Under the pieces are notes generated by a model. It was not told the DNA's origin. It made no database searches and saw only the letters and a list, made by a program, of their open reading frames with translations. Shown here in pieces: positions 1 through 9,147 of a DNA stretch of 64,000 bases; position 1 is the first letter of the stretch; the number at the start of each line of letters is the position of its first letter. Source of the DNA: JBPEWY01 sp965224095 (GTDB lineage Bacteria; Bacteroidota; Bacteroidia; Flavobacteriales; Flavobacteriaceae); NCBI GenBank assembly GCA_965224095.1, contig OZ245039.1, forward strand, positions 1,798,001 to 1,862,000, written 5' to 3'. A program made the position numbers and the translations under genes.

Positions 1-423
1 TTTGCAGGTGATGTAAAAACGGTACAAGCCGATATTATTAAAAAACTGTTAGACGCTAATCTGACACCCGTTTTTTGTGCCATTACACATAACACCAAAG
101 GCTTGCTTTTAAATACTAATGCCGATACCATGGCAGCCGTTATAGCTGGGGCTATGACCCGTTACTTTAAAGTATCGCTCTGCTACTGTTTTGAAAAACC
201 GGGAGTACTGGCAGATATTCATGATCACCAATCGGTGATTCCAATAATTAACAGTGAAAACTATACGACTCTTCTGGACAACGGGATTATCACCGAAGGC
301 ATGATTCCAAAACTGTACAACTGTTTTGACGCCTTAAAAAAGAAAGTGGAGTCTGTTAAAATAGGAGGAATAGATATGTTTAATGCGAACAAGGCCAATA
401 CCTTTACAATCGTCCAATTATGA
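1..423 (+). CDS. argB: Acetylglutamate kinase (ArgB), 3' fragment
   Basis: C-terminal half of an amino-acid kinase family protein. The reading frame is open from the first base of the window, so the gene starts upstream. The GLLLNTNADTMAA stretch matches the nucleotide/NAG-kinase motif (LNxNAD) of ArgB, which phosphorylates N-acetylglutamate in arginine synthesis. Relatives in Bacteroides are known to use N-succinylated intermediates, so the physiological substrate could be N-succinylglutamate; the fragment does not decide this. The stop overlaps the argE start as ATGA, indicating translational coupling in an arg operon. Confidence 0.9.
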   Translation, partial: FAGDVKTVQADIIKKLLDANLTPVFCAITHNTKGLLLNTNADTMAAVIAGAMTRYFKVSLCYCFEKPGVLADIHDHQSVIPIINSENYTTLLDNGIITEGMIPKLYNCFDALKKKVESVKIGGIDMFNANKANTFTIVQL

Positions 424-1508
424 AACTCAAAGAAACATTAATCAAAGAGGCCGTTTTATTGCTTCAAAAACTTATAGCAACACCTTCCTTTTCATCAGAA
501 GAACAGGATACCGCCAAACTTATTGAACAATGGCTCCAAAATATGGGAGTTCATACGAAACGGTTTGGTAATAATATTTATGCGTTGAATAAACATTTCA
601 ACCCTGACAAGCCTACGCTTCTGTTAAATTCACATCACGACACCGTAAAACCCAATAATGCATATACCAGAAATCCGTTTCTTCCTGAAATTATCGAAGG
701 GAAACTTTATGGTTTGGGCAGTAATGATGCCGGAGGATGTCTGGTAAGCTTATTAGCCTGTTTTGTTTATTTTTATAAACAGGAAACACTATCACATAAT
801 CTGGTAATAGTTGCTTCCGCCGAAGAAGAAAGTTCCGGGCCTAATGGCTTAAATGCCACCCTAAATTACCTCCCTCCCATTGACGTTGCCATTGTAGGTG
901 AACCAACTCAAATGCAGTTAGCCATTGCAGAAAAGGGATTAGTGGTATTCGATGCCGTTGTTAATGGTACTCCCGGTCACGCGGCTCATCCTAACTCTAA
1001 CCACGCCATATATAACTGTATTGATGTACTAAAGTGGTTTAGGGATTTTACATTCGAAAAAACATCTGAAATTTTAGGTCCTGTAAAAATGACCGTGACT
1101 CAAATCCATGCGGGAAAGCAACACAATGTAATCCCGGCCGAAGTGAAAATGGTGGTTGATGTAAGGGTAAACAATTTGTACGACAATCGGGAAATAGCGG
1201 AGCTTCTTAAACGGGAAGCTCCCTGCATAATGATTCCGCGCTCACTGCGTTTAAATTCGTCTTCCATTCCGGAATCTCATCCTCTGGTGCAATCCGGAAT
1301 ACAACTCGGAAGATCCACATATGGTTCGCCTACGCTTTCCGATCAGGCATGCCTGAGCTGTCCTTCGCTTAAGTTAGGTCCCGGAGATTCAACCCGATCT
1401 CATATGGCAAACGAATTTATTTATATCAGCGAAATAGAAGAGGGAATTCCGCTTTACATAGACATCGTGGAAGGTTTTTTAAACAACAAACAAAATATAA
1501 CCGATTAA
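420..1508 (+). CDS. argE: M20-family acetylornithine (or succinylornithine) deacetylase
   Basis: Zinc-dependent M20 peptidase-family deacylase that releases ornithine from its N-acyl form. Visible metal-site elements are the SHHDTV motif near residue 75, GLGSNDAGG near 100, the acidic pair in ASAEEESSGPNG near 140 and a late His in STRSHMANEF. The length of 362 residues is normal for the family. It starts inside the argB stop (ATGA) and is followed 12 bases later by argH, so it belongs to an arginine operon. M20 enzymes are catalytically similar, and the assignment to arginine synthesis rests mainly on the neighbours. Confidence 0.88.
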   Translation: MKLKETLIKEAVLLLQKLIATPSFSSEEQDTAKLIEQWLQNMGVHTKRFGNNIYALNKHFNPDKPTLLLNSHHDTVKPNNAYTRNPFLPEIIEGKLYGLGSNDAGGCLVSLLACFVYFYKQETLSHNLVIVASAEEESSGPNGLNATLNYLPPIDVAIVGEPTQMQLAIAEKGLVVFDAVVNGTPGHAAHPNSNHAIYNCIDVLKWFRDFTFEKTSEILGPVKMTVTQIHAGKQHNVIPAEVKMVVDVRVNNLYDNREIAELLKREAPCIMIPRSLRLNSSSIPESHPLVQSGIQLGRSTYGSPTLSDQACLSCPSLKLGPGDSTRSHMANEFIYISEIEEGIPLYIDIVEGFLNNKQNITD

Positions 1509-1520
1509 AATAATAGGCCT

Positions 1521-2825
1521 ATGAAATTATGGGATAAAGGTTTTAGCATAGACCAAAAAATAGATTTTTTTACCGTAGGTAACGACAGGGTACTGGATAT
1601 GTACCTGGCAAAATATGACGTTATTGCTTCCATAGCTCATGCAAAAATGCTGGGGAAAATCGGTCTTTTGAAAACTTCGGAAGTAGATGCGATTAATAAA
1701 GTACTACAAAAAATTACCGTTGCAATTGAAGAAGATCGTTTTACTATAGAGGACTCTTTTGAAGATGTGCACTCAAAAATTGAATATGTCCTCACGGAGG
1801 AGTTAGGAGTAATCGGAAAGAAAATCCACACCGCAAGGTCCAGAAACGATCAGGTGTTGGTTGCACTACATCTCTATTTTAAAGATGCCCTGAAAAGTAT
1901 TAGAGGGCAGGTTTCTCAGCTTTTTGATTTATTGCTGGAGCTCGCTGAAAAAAATAAAGATGTCATGCTTCCGGGATACACACATCTGCAAATAGCCATG
2001 CCATCGTCATTCGGATTGTGGTTTTCAGCTTATGCTGAAAGCTTTATTGACGATTTATACTTGCTGGATGCCGCGTTTAAGGTTGTAGATCAAAACCCCC
2101 TGGGAAGTGCTGCAGGATACGGAAGCTCCTTTCCTATAGACAGGGGTTACACTACACAGCTATTAGGTTTTTCCGATTTAAAATACAATGTAGTAGCCGC
2201 ACAAATGAGTCGGGGCAAATCGGAACGTATCCTCTCTACTGCCATTGCTTCTATTGCCGCTACTTTGGGAAAAATGGCTATGGATATATGCCTTTATATG
2301 TGTCAAAATTTTGATTTCATTAATTTCCCTGATGCATTTACTACGGGAAGCAGTATCATGCCACACAAAAAAAACCCGGATGTCTTTGAACTTATTAGGG
2401 GAAAATGCAACATACTCCAAACCTTACCACAACAGTTAGCTGCACTGACCATAAATCTGCCCAGCGGTTACCACAGAGATCTTCAATTGACAAAAGACTT
2501 GATTCTTCCCGGTATTGAAACACTCAAATCCTGTTTGGAAATGTCTTTATTTACTATGAAAGATATTCGTGTAAATCCCGATATACTCGGCGATAAAAAA
2601 TACGATTACCTATTTACCGTTGATACATTAAACACCTGGGTACAGCAGGGAATACCCTTCCGGGAAGCTTATCAAAAAATGGGGCAGCAAATCAGTAAAG
2701 AGCAATATGTCCCGAAAAAGGAAATCAAACATACGCATTCCGGAAGCATGGGAAATCTATCCATAGATAAAATACGTTTAAAAATGAACAATACGCGAAC
2801 GCAGGATACGGGTCTCGATACCTAG
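1521..2825 (+). CDS. argH: Argininosuccinate lyase
   Basis: Last enzyme of arginine synthesis, splitting argininosuccinate into arginine and fumarate. The fumarase/aspartase superfamily signature GSSIMPHKKNPD is present near residue 278, with the catalytic serine loop. HTARSRNDQV near residue 105 and the TGYTHLQ-like PGYTHLQIAMPSS near 155 are also typical. At 434 residues it is slightly short but within the family range. It is the last gene of the arg operon and converges with the rluB-like gene, leaving only 4 bases between the stops. Confidence 0.95.
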   Translation: MKLWDKGFSIDQKIDFFTVGNDRVLDMYLAKYDVIASIAHAKMLGKIGLLKTSEVDAINKVLQKITVAIEEDRFTIEDSFEDVHSKIEYVLTEELGVIGKKIHTARSRNDQVLVALHLYFKDALKSIRGQVSQLFDLLLELAEKNKDVMLPGYTHLQIAMPSSFGLWFSAYAESFIDDLYLLDAAFKVVDQNPLGSAAGYGSSFPIDRGYTTQLLGFSDLKYNVVAAQMSRGKSERILSTAIASIAATLGKMAMDICLYMCQNFDFINFPDAFTTGSSIMPHKKNPDVFELIRGKCNILQTLPQQLAALTINLPSGYHRDLQLTKDLILPGIETLKSCLEMSLFTMKDIRVNPDILGDKKYDYLFTVDTLNTWVQQGIPFREAYQKMGQQISKEQYVPKKEIKHTHSGSMGNLSIDKIRLKMNNTRTQDTGLDT

Positions 2826-2829
2826 TTTT

Positions 2830-3651
2830 CTATAACATTTTTAAATTATTCACCTCCTGCCTGGTAAGGAATCGCCAGTGTCCGCGCGGGAGGTCTTTTT
2901 TTGTAAGGCCTGCAAAAACCACGCGATCCAAACGGATTACCTGATATCCAAAATGTTCAAAAATACGGCGTACTATACGATTCCTCCCGCTGTGTATTTG
3001 AACACCTACTTCTTTTTTAGGGGCGTTTTCTATATAGCTTACCTCGTCTACTCTAACGGGGCCGTCCTCTAATGTAAGCCCTTCCCTAATCGTAACAAGA
3101 TGTTCATGTTTAAGGTTTTTATCAAGCTCAACATGATATATTTTCCGGATTCCGTGTTTTGGATGTGTTAGTTTTTTTGCCATCTCCCCATCATTCGTAA
3201 ACATTAACAATCCCGTAGTATTTCTATCCAACCGGCCAACCGGGACCAGCCTGGATTTCGAAGCTTTGGAAACCAGATCCATCACAGTTTTTCTTCCTTT
3301 TTCGTCTTTAGTGGTGGTTATAAACCCTTTGGGCTTATTTAAAAGAACATATTCTTTTTTCTGAGGGGTTATCACACTCCCGTCAAATTTAACCAGGTCG
3401 TCCGGCTTCACTTTATATCCCATTTCGGTAATGACTTCTCCATTAACCATTACATTACCCGACGCGATATAAATATCAGCATCTCTTCTGGAACAGACAC
3501 CGGAATTAGCAATGTATTTGTTTAAGCGAATCCCGTTATCGCTTTTGTCCGTTTTAGCTTGTTTATTTGCCCGACTTTGATTCTTTTTTTGATAAGATCC
3601 AGCCGTTTTTCCAGATGCTTTATCCCTTCTTTTATGATCCCCTCTTCTCAT
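2830..3651 (-). CDS. rluB: RsuA/RluB-family rRNA pseudouridine synthase
   Basis: Converts a specific uridine in rRNA to pseudouridine. A basic, low-complexity N-terminal tail (first about 38 residues, rich in K, R, Q) precedes an S4 RNA-binding domain (IRLNKYIANSGVCSRRDAD, about 40-60) and the catalytic domain. The catalytic aspartate lies in GRLDRNTTGLL near residue 141. The closing motif VRRIFEHFGYQVIRLDRV is family-typical. The target (RluB, RluE, RluF or RsuA type) is not settled by sequence alone. The gene has its own promoter-like TATCTTTG just upstream and may form a unit separate from the mevalonate genes. Confidence 0.85.
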   Translation of the reverse strand: MRRGDHKRRDKASGKTAGSYQKKNQSRANKQAKTDKSDNGIRLNKYIANSGVCSRRDADIYIASGNVMVNGEVITEMGYKVKPDDLVKFDGSVITPQKKEYVLLNKPKGFITTTKDEKGRKTVMDLVSKASKSRLVPVGRLDRNTTGLLMFTNDGEMAKKLTHPKHGIRKIYHVELDKNLKHEHLVTIREGLTLEDGPVRVDEVSYIENAPKKEVGVQIHSGRNRIVRRIFEHFGYQVIRLDRVVFAGLTKKDLPRGHWRFLTRQEVNNLKML

Positions 3652-3670
3652 CTTTTAGTTAATTTGGCTG

Positions 3671-3678
3671 CAAAGATA
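3671..3678 (-). promoter_or_regulatory. Bacteroidota -7 element for the rluB-like gene
   Basis: TATCTTTG on the minus strand fits the TAnnTTTG -7 consensus of Bacteroidota sigma-70 promoters and is followed by C, as is common. It sits 19 bases before the ATG. I see no clear TTG element at the usual -33 distance, so this is a motif-based call only. Confidence 0.45.
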
Positions 3679-3689
3679 CGGTATAAAGC

Positions 3690-4595
3690 CTACAGTATCC
3701 TATTAAGTACCAAATGAATATCTATCAATAAAATACTAAACACTCCGGAAACTATAATCAGTTTGAGAATATTGTGCAGTAAAACATATTGCTTTTTACT
3801 TTTTGACCTCCAAAGAAAAATCAGGAACACTATAAGCAATAAGGCGCTGAGGTAAAAATAAATATCCATATGCCCGATATCAAAATTGGCAATCAGAAAA
3901 AAAGTAGGTACCAGGGTAAGTAGGACGAGCAGGGTGATTATTTTTTTGGAAAACCCTTCTCCGTAAAGAATGGGTACTGTTCGATAATTTTGAAGTAAAT
4001 CGCCTTTAATATTTTCCAGATCCTTTACCATTTCCCTAATAAAAATCAGTAGAAACAAAAAGGTAGCATGCACAAAAATCACGGTATCAAAATTCTTATA
4101 ATAAATAAAAACGGCAAAGAACGGGCTAATAGATAAAATGGCAGAGACCAGGTTTCCGATAAACGGAAGGCGTTTTAGTTTATGAGAGTAAAACCATATG
4201 GCGAAGATATATCCGGAGAAGAACAGAACCGCCCTAAACGATACATAACTGGCACATACCACCGACAGGAAGTTTAATACAAAATATCCGGTAAGTTTGG
4301 TACGTTGACTAACCAGGCGATCCAGCATGGACTTTTTCGGCCGATTAATCAGATCTTTCTCGGAGTCGTAAAAATTATTGATAATATACCCTCCGGCTAT
4401 GGCCAGAGCCGAAGCAGTTACCAGCATAAACAACTGTGGGTCCAGTACTACTTCTCTTAAGGGTTTGTTATGTGCTAAAATATAAACCGAAGCCAGGTAT
4501 TGAGCTAAAGTAATAACCAAAATATTATAACCTCTAACCACAGAGAACAGGCTCAGAAATTTGAGCAATAACATTTTGTTTTTTCTGCTAAGCAT
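3690..4595 (-). CDS. UbiA-family prenyltransferase (geranylgeranylglycerol-phosphate synthase-like)
   Basis: Polytopic membrane protein (about 8-9 hydrophobic segments) of the UbiA superfamily, which transfers prenyl groups from prenyl diphosphates to an acceptor. Both Asp-rich Mg-diphosphate motifs are visible: NNFYDSEKDLINRP near residue 67 and REMVKDLENIKGD near 190. Flavobacterial homologues are usually annotated as geranylgeranylglycerol-phosphate geranylgeranyltransferase, but acceptor specificity cannot be read from sequence. It follows the mevalonate kinase gene with a 12-base gap, which links prenyl donor synthesis to prenyl transfer. The annotated ATG could be replaced by one at residue 8 (MLLLKF). 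Confidence 0.8.
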   Translation of the reverse strand: MLSRKNKMLLLKFLSLFSVVRGYNILVITLAQYLASVYILAHNKPLREVVLDPQLFMLVTASALAIAGGYIINNFYDSEKDLINRPKKSMLDRLVSQRTKLTGYFVLNFLSVVCASYVSFRAVLFFSGYIFAIWFYSHKLKRLPFIGNLVSAILSISPFFAVFIYYKNFDTVIFVHATFLFLLIFIREMVKDLENIKGDLLQNYRTVPILYGEGFSKKIITLLVLLTLVPTFFLIANFDIGHMDIYFYLSALLLIVFLIFLWRSKSKKQYVLLHNILKLIIVSGVFSILLIDIHLVLNRIL

Positions 4596-4607
4596 GCAGG
4601 GGATTTA

Positions 4608-5543
4608 TCAGAAGTTGTATACCACTTCTAATTTGTAATCTTTAAGCGCCTTTCGCGCTCTATCAATATTTTCCGTAAATCCTAGAATATAGCCTCCACC
4701 GCCGGATCCACATAACTTCAAATAATAATCATTGGTATCAATACCATGCTTCCACAGTTTGTGAAATTTCGCCGGGATCATTGGTTTAAAATTGTCAAAT
4801 ACAACACGGGAAAGGTTTTTAATATTTCCGAAAAGAGATTTTACATCTCCCTTTAAAAAATCCTCCACACATGCATCGGTATGTTTTATAAACTGATCCT
4901 TCAGCATATTTCGAAAGCCCTCATGCTTCATATTTTCCATAAAGATCTGTACCATGGGAGCTGTTTCTCCCGTCATGCCGCTATCAAGCAGGAAAACCGC
5001 ACCTTTTCCTTTTTTCTGTGAAGGGATTCCGGTTGGTTCGATATGATCTTTCGAGTTTATGAGGATAGGAATACTCAAGTAGCTGTTTAAAGGATCCAAC
5101 CCTGAAGATTTTCCGTGGAAAAACGATTCCATCGCTCCAAAAACAGCTTTTAAACGCAGTAATTTTTCCCGGGTTAAATTCTCCAGAACTGTAATTTTAC
5201 CAAGTGCATATTTATCGTAAACTGCCGCTACCAGAGCTCCGCTACTTCCCACACCATAACCCTGAGGAATAGAACTGTCAAAATACATCCCTGCATTTAC
5301 ATCGGCATCCATTTTGGTAAAATTAAACTGAACCAATTCAGGTTGATCTGTACATACTTTTTTTAAATATGCTGCAAATTTTTTAAGACTTTTATTTGAT
5401 CTCCCTGCTTCGTCTGAAAGGTGTTCCTCCACTTTTAAAGCGCCTTTATAAAAGTTGTAAGGAATAGATAATCCTTTGGAATCTTTAATAATCCCATATT
5501 CGCCAAAAAGCAAGATTTTAGAATAAAATAAGGGTCCTTTCAT
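4608..5543 (-). CDS. GHMP-family kinase, probable mevalonate kinase
   Basis: Phosphorylates mevalonate with ATP in the mevalonate route to isoprenoids. The GHMP nucleotide loop PQGYGVGSSGALVAAVYD lies near residue 95, and a C-terminal glycine-rich GHMP motif, KLCGSGGGGYILGF, lies near 280. The N-terminal KILLFGEYGII is the usual first beta strand of mevalonate kinase. At 311 residues it is of normal size. It lies 29 bases after mvaD and is transcribed with it. Phosphomevalonate kinase is a possible alternative, since GHMP kinases resemble one another, but flavobacterial annotation and the LFGEYGI start favour mevalonate kinase. Confidence 0.75.
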   Translation of the reverse strand: MKGPLFYSKILLFGEYGIIKDSKGLSIPYNFYKGALKVEEHLSDEAGRSNKSLKKFAAYLKKVCTDQPELVQFNFTKMDADVNAGMYFDSSIPQGYGVGSSGALVAAVYDKYALGKITVLENLTREKLLRLKAVFGAMESFFHGKSSGLDPLNSYLSIPILINSKDHIEPTGIPSQKKGKGAVFLLDSGMTGETAPMVQIFMENMKHEGFRNMLKDQFIKHTDACVEDFLKGDVKSLFGNIKNLSRVVFDNFKPMIPAKFHKLWKHGIDTNDYYLKLCGSGGGGYILGFTENIDRARKALKDYKLEVVYNF

Positions 5544-5572
5544 TATTACCTAAGGGCTTTTGTTTAATAAAA

Positions 5573-6661
5573 CTACAATTTTTTGGCTCCAAAACCAATT
5601 TGATCACAAATATATTGACCGTTTTGGCAATATGCAACCAACTCATTCTTAATAAACTGTAATATTTTTGTTTTTTCCCGTTCCGGATACAAAACATGTA
5701 CATTGGCTCCCGCATCCAGGGTAAAGCAAAGGTTTGCACCGGTTTCTTTCCGGAAACTCCAAATTCTGTTAATTACTTCCAGTGTATTGGGTTTCATCAG
5801 AATAAAATATGGAATGGAAGTCATCATCATTGCATGTAAAACGAGTGCTTCACTCTCCACAAGCTGAATAAATTCAGGTAAAGACCCTCTTTCCAGTATA
5901 GAAATTATTTTATGCATATTCCCGGCTGCCTGATCAAAGCGTTTTTTTGCAAAGGCATGTCCGTGCATTAGTCCATGACCAACGGTACTACTCACTTGTT
6001 TTTCTCCCTGGTCGATTAAGAGAATGGTATCCTGATAGTTTTTAAAATTATCGTGAATTTTATAAGGGTATGTGATGCCATAAATATCTGAAGATCCTTC
6101 TATCTCTGTATGTTTCCCCCATACCGCAATTTCCCCTTCAATACTGCGACAAGCACTTCCCGAACCCAGACGTGCAAGAAAAGATGCCTTTTTTAAAAAA
6201 TAGGCTTTCGAACTTCGGGTTGAATTCATGAGTTGTTCCTCCATACTCATTAAGCACAAGGCAAGGGCACTCATTCCGCTTGCCGATGATGCAATTCCAC
6301 TGCTATGCGGAAAAGAATTAGAGGTTTCTATACTTAAGTGATAGCTTTTCAAAAAAGGTAAATACGGTTCAATTCGTTCTAAAAACTGCTCAATTTTAGA
6401 ATGGAACGATGGTTTAGGGGCCCCCTCGAATTTGAGTTCAAATGAAAATTTATCCGATAAATTCTTTAGCGGTTTATAGGTGAGTTTTGTGGTTGTAAAA
6501 CAATTATCCAATGTAAAACTGATAGACGCATTAGCCGGAATTTGAGCTTCCCGTTTTCCCCAGTACTTAATCAACGCAATATTACTGGGAGACCTCCACG
6601 TAACTTCTCCGGATTTTAGATGAAAAGCATTATTAGCGGGAATAAAATCCTTATAAACCAT
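5573..6661 (-). CDS. mvaD: Diphosphomevalonate decarboxylase
   Basis: Converts diphosphomevalonate to isopentenyl diphosphate with ATP. Family motifs: SPSNIALIKYWGKRE near residue 25, PANASISFTLD just after, and the GHMP loop HSSGIASSASGMSALA near 115-130. I start it at the ATG at 6661 (MVYKDF). A longer frame begins at a TTG at 6682, but that TTG is part of a TATATTTG promoter element and is unlikely to be translated. It is the first gene of a minus-strand mevalonate/prenyl cluster (decarboxylase, kinase, UbiA-type transferase). Confidence 0.92.
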   Translation of the reverse strand: MVYKDFIPANNAFHLKSGEVTWRSPSNIALIKYWGKREAQIPANASISFTLDNCFTTTKLTYKPLKNLSDKFSFELKFEGAPKPSFHSKIEQFLERIEPYLPFLKSYHLSIETSNSFPHSSGIASSASGMSALALCLMSMEEQLMNSTRSSKAYFLKKASFLARLGSGSACRSIEGEIAVWGKHTEIEGSSDIYGITYPYKIHDNFKNYQDTILLIDQGEKQVSSTVGHGLMHGHAFAKKRFDQAAGNMHKIISILERGSLPEFIQLVESEALVLHAMMMTSIPYFILMKPNTLEVINRIWSFRKETGANLCFTLDAGANVHVLYPEREKTKILQFIKNELVAYCQNGQYICDQIGFGAKKL

Positions 6662-6679
6662 AAGAATAAACCTTTTTTG

Positions 6680-6687
6680 CAAATATA
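6680..6687 (-). promoter_or_regulatory. Bacteroidota -7 element for mvaD operon
   Basis: TATATTTG on the minus strand, 18 bases before the chosen mvaD ATG, matches TAnnTTTG exactly and continues with CA as often seen. It argues against the upstream TTG as the translation start. No convincing -33 TTG is seen. Confidence 0.5.
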
Positions 6688-6760
6688 ATCTAACAATTAA
6701 AGGAAGCTCTCTCCGATTGAAATAAATTCTTATTTTAGTGATATAGCAAACAAAACCTTC

Positions 6761-7234
6761 TTGAAAAGAGCTTTAAAATATATCGTTATATCCATTGCAA
6801 TATGTCTTTTTATAGGGCTTTTATCAGGATTTGCCACGCGGTATTCGGTTACCGAATGGTATATAACACTCAACAAACCGGGATTCCAGCCACCGAATTG
6901 GGTTTTTGCACCGATATGGATTCTTCTGTACACATTAATGGGAGTAGCAGCGGGTATTGTTTGGAGTAAAGGGTTTTACCATAAGTGGGTAAAAACGGCA
7001 TTATATCATTTCGGATTTCAGCTTTTATTTAACGCATTATGGAGCATCGTATTTTTTGGGTTTCAATCTCCTTTTTGGGCTTTAATGGTCATAATTACTT
7101 TGTTCATACTTATTCTCTTAACCATTAAATGGTTTAAAGTAGTAAGTAAAACTGCAGCATTTTTACTGTATCCCTATGCCATTTGGGTTGCCTTTGCAAC
7201 GGCGCTCAACTTCATGATATGGAAACTCAATTAG
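6761..7234 (+). CDS. TspO/MBR-family tryptophan-rich membrane protein
   Basis: Five-helix membrane protein of the TspO/translocator family, which binds tetrapyrroles and related ligands. The hallmark WYITLNKPGFQPPNWVFAPIW-type segment appears near residue 30-48, followed by LLYTLMGVAAGIVW and a NALWSIVFFGFQSP segment. The length of 157 residues is standard. No ATG is available near the expected N terminus, so translation most likely starts at TTG (MKRALKY). It is divergent from mvaD across a short shared intergenic region and converges with the flavoprotein gene, overlapping it at the 3' end by 8 bases. Function in this organism is unknown; stress or light signalling roles described elsewhere are not shown here. 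Confidence 0.85.
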   Translation: MKRALKYIVISIAICLFIGLLSGFATRYSVTEWYITLNKPGFQPPNWVFAPIWILLYTLMGVAAGIVWSKGFYHKWVKTALYHFGFQLLFNALWSIVFFGFQSPFWALMVIITLFILILLTIKWFKVVSKTAAFLLYPYAIWVAFATALNFMIWKLN

Positions 7235-8447
7235 TATAATCGCTGGCTATCGCATTTGCAATGAGAAAACCTCCGGTCCACGCATTCTGAAAATTAAATC
7301 CCCCGGTAACGGCATCGATATTCAACACCTCACCAGCCATAAACATCGACGGATGTATTTTGCTTTCAAACCTTTTAAAATTAATTTCTTTAAGAGCCAC
7401 TCCTCCGGCGGTTACAAATTCTTCCTTAAACCTGCTTTTCCCGTAAACCTCAAATTCGCATTGCGTTAATTGTTTGACCAATAGCTTTAACTGTAGCTTG
7501 TTAACATTAGCCCATTGGAGTTCTTCTGCCATACCACAGGCATCTACCAAAGACCTCCACAACCGTTTTGGGAGTACAAAAGGATATTTGTTTAATACCG
7601 TGATTTTAGAAGCCTTTGTTTTAAACTCAATTAGTTGTGAAACAGCATCTTCTTCCGATATTCCGTTTAACCAGTTTACCCGAATTCTAAACTGATAATT
7701 CATATGGTGAAACTCTCTGGCTCCCAGGGCCGAAAGTTTCAGGATAGCGGGGCCACTCATTCCCCAATGTGTAATTAACAACGGCCCTTTGGATATGAGG
7801 CCAGACGATCTCTCGCTTACTTCGCAGGGCACCGAGAATCCCGGGAGGTCTTTAATTCTCTTATCCTTAATATTAAACGTAAACAACGAAGGAACCGGTG
7901 GTATTACGGTATGCCCGACTGTTTCCAGAATCTTCCATAATTTTGGGCTACTCCCCGTGGTTATTACCAGCTTTTTTGCTGTATACTTTTGCATTTTTGT
8001 TACAACATTCCAGCAATCATCCTTTTTCGAAAAGCCGACTACCGCTTCTGCCGTATACAGATGGATTCCGTACTTTTTAATTTCATTTAAAAAACAATCA
8101 ATAATAGTTTGCGAAGTATTACTCACGGGAAACATCCGGCCATCTCCTTCAGTTTTAAGCTCAATTCCCTTTTTTTGAAACCAGCTTACCGTATCTCCCG
8201 AGCAAAACCGATGAAAAGGTCCGCGTAATTCCTTCTTTCCTCTGGGATAATTTTCAATCATTCTATCAGGATCGAACTCTGCATGTGTTACGTTGCATCT
8301 ACCCCCTCCCGATATCTTAACCTTGGCCAGTACTTCTTTTCCTTTTTCCAGTATACAAATACTTAATCCCGGAACCCTTTCGGCAACGTTAATCGCTGTA
8401 AAAAATCCAGCGGCTCCACCTCCAATTATAACCACATCATACTTCAT
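7227..8447 (-). CDS. BaiN/HI0933-family NAD(P)/FAD-dependent oxidoreductase
   Basis: Flavoprotein of the HI0933/YhiN family. The Rossmann dinucleotide motif VVIIGGGAAGFFTA is at the N terminus, and the family signatures SGGGRCNVTH (about residue 45) and TGGFNFQNAWTGG (C terminus) are clear. I start it at ATG 8447 (MKYDVVII). A longer frame to 8483 adds 12 residues and would run further into the upstream GDPD gene. With the chosen start the two genes still overlap by 11 bases, so they are likely co-translated. The physiological substrate of this family is largely unknown. Confidence 0.87.
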   Translation of the reverse strand: MKYDVVIIGGGAAGFFTAINVAERVPGLSICILEKGKEVLAKVKISGGGRCNVTHAEFDPDRMIENYPRGKKELRGPFHRFCSGDTVSWFQKKGIELKTEGDGRMFPVSNTSQTIIDCFLNEIKKYGIHLYTAEAVVGFSKKDDCWNVVTKMQKYTAKKLVITTGSSPKLWKILETVGHTVIPPVPSLFTFNIKDKRIKDLPGFSVPCEVSERSSGLISKGPLLITHWGMSGPAILKLSALGAREFHHMNYQFRIRVNWLNGISEEDAVSQLIEFKTKASKITVLNKYPFVLPKRLWRSLVDACGMAEELQWANVNKLQLKLLVKQLTQCEFEVYGKSRFKEEFVTAGGVALKEINFKRFESKIHPSMFMAGEVLNIDAVTGGFNFQNAWTGGFLIANAIASDYTN

Positions 8448-9123
8448 TTGCAATGCGATCGGGGAAATCAGATATGATAGCATCTAAATTCCATTTTTTA
8501 AGTTTTTCTATTTCACTTTCTCGATTCACAGTCCATGCATATACCTTAAAGCCTGATTGTTGTAAAGTTTCTGTTCTGGTTTTCGTAAGCTGTTTGTAAT
8601 AAGGATGTAACGAATAAGCTCCTAATTCTTCAGCCACGTGAATTACCTCTAAAGGGTTTTTTTCGGTAAGCACTCCTATAGGAATACGGCTGTTAAGAGC
8701 TCTGGTTTTTTTTAAAATCTCCCAATTGAAACTGGATACAATTATGTCACCTGAATTACCTGTATCATAAAGCGACAATAATTCTGAAACCGGGTTTGCG
8801 GTATCTTCCCCCTTTAATTCAATATTGAGCTGTACAACCCCAAAGCACATCTCAATTATTTCTCTTAGTGTCGGGATTTTATACCTTCCTGCCACACTTA
8901 TTTTTCGAAGCTCATCGAGTGTATAATCTTTAATTTTACCGGCTACTCCTGTAGTTCTGCTCAAAGTATTATCGTGCATAACCACCACTTCTCCGCTTTT
9001 GCAACAGTGCACATCTATTTCTACGCCATCCGCACCTAAAGCTATCGCTTTTTTTACAGATTCAGCAGTATTTTCGGCTACATAGCCCGCAGCTCCCCTA
9101 TGACCAAAACTCAGCGTTTTCAT
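8437..9123 (-). CDS. Glycerophosphodiester phosphodiesterase
   Basis: Hydrolyses glycerophosphodiesters to glycerol 3-phosphate and an alcohol. GDPD motifs: GHRGAAG with H8 and R9, the metal ligands E35 and D37 in GVEIDVH, and the catalytic H50 in VVMHDNTLSRTTG. A second acidic site appears in LNIELKGE. At 228 residues with no signal peptide it is a cytoplasmic GDPD, perhaps recycling phospholipid headgroups. It is transcribed first, with the BaiN-type flavoprotein overlapping its end. Confidence 0.9.
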   Translation of the reverse strand: MKTLSFGHRGAAGYVAENTAESVKKAIALGADGVEIDVHCCKSGEVVVMHDNTLSRTTGVAGKIKDYTLDELRKISVAGRYKIPTLREIIEMCFGVVQLNIELKGEDTANPVSELLSLYDTGNSGDIIVSSFNWEILKKTRALNSRIPIGVLTEKNPLEVIHVAEELGAYSLHPYYKQLTKTRTETLQQSGFKVYAWTVNRESEIEKLKKWNLDAIISDFPDRIANEV

Positions 9124-9139
9124 AAAGTAATATCAGCGC

Positions 9140-9147
9140 CAAATGTA
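9140..9147 (-). promoter_or_regulatory. Bacteroidota -7 element for GDPD gene
   Basis: TACATTTG on the minus strand, 17 bases before the GDPD ATG, matches TAnnTTTG. No clear -33 element is visible at the right distance. Confidence 0.45.
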
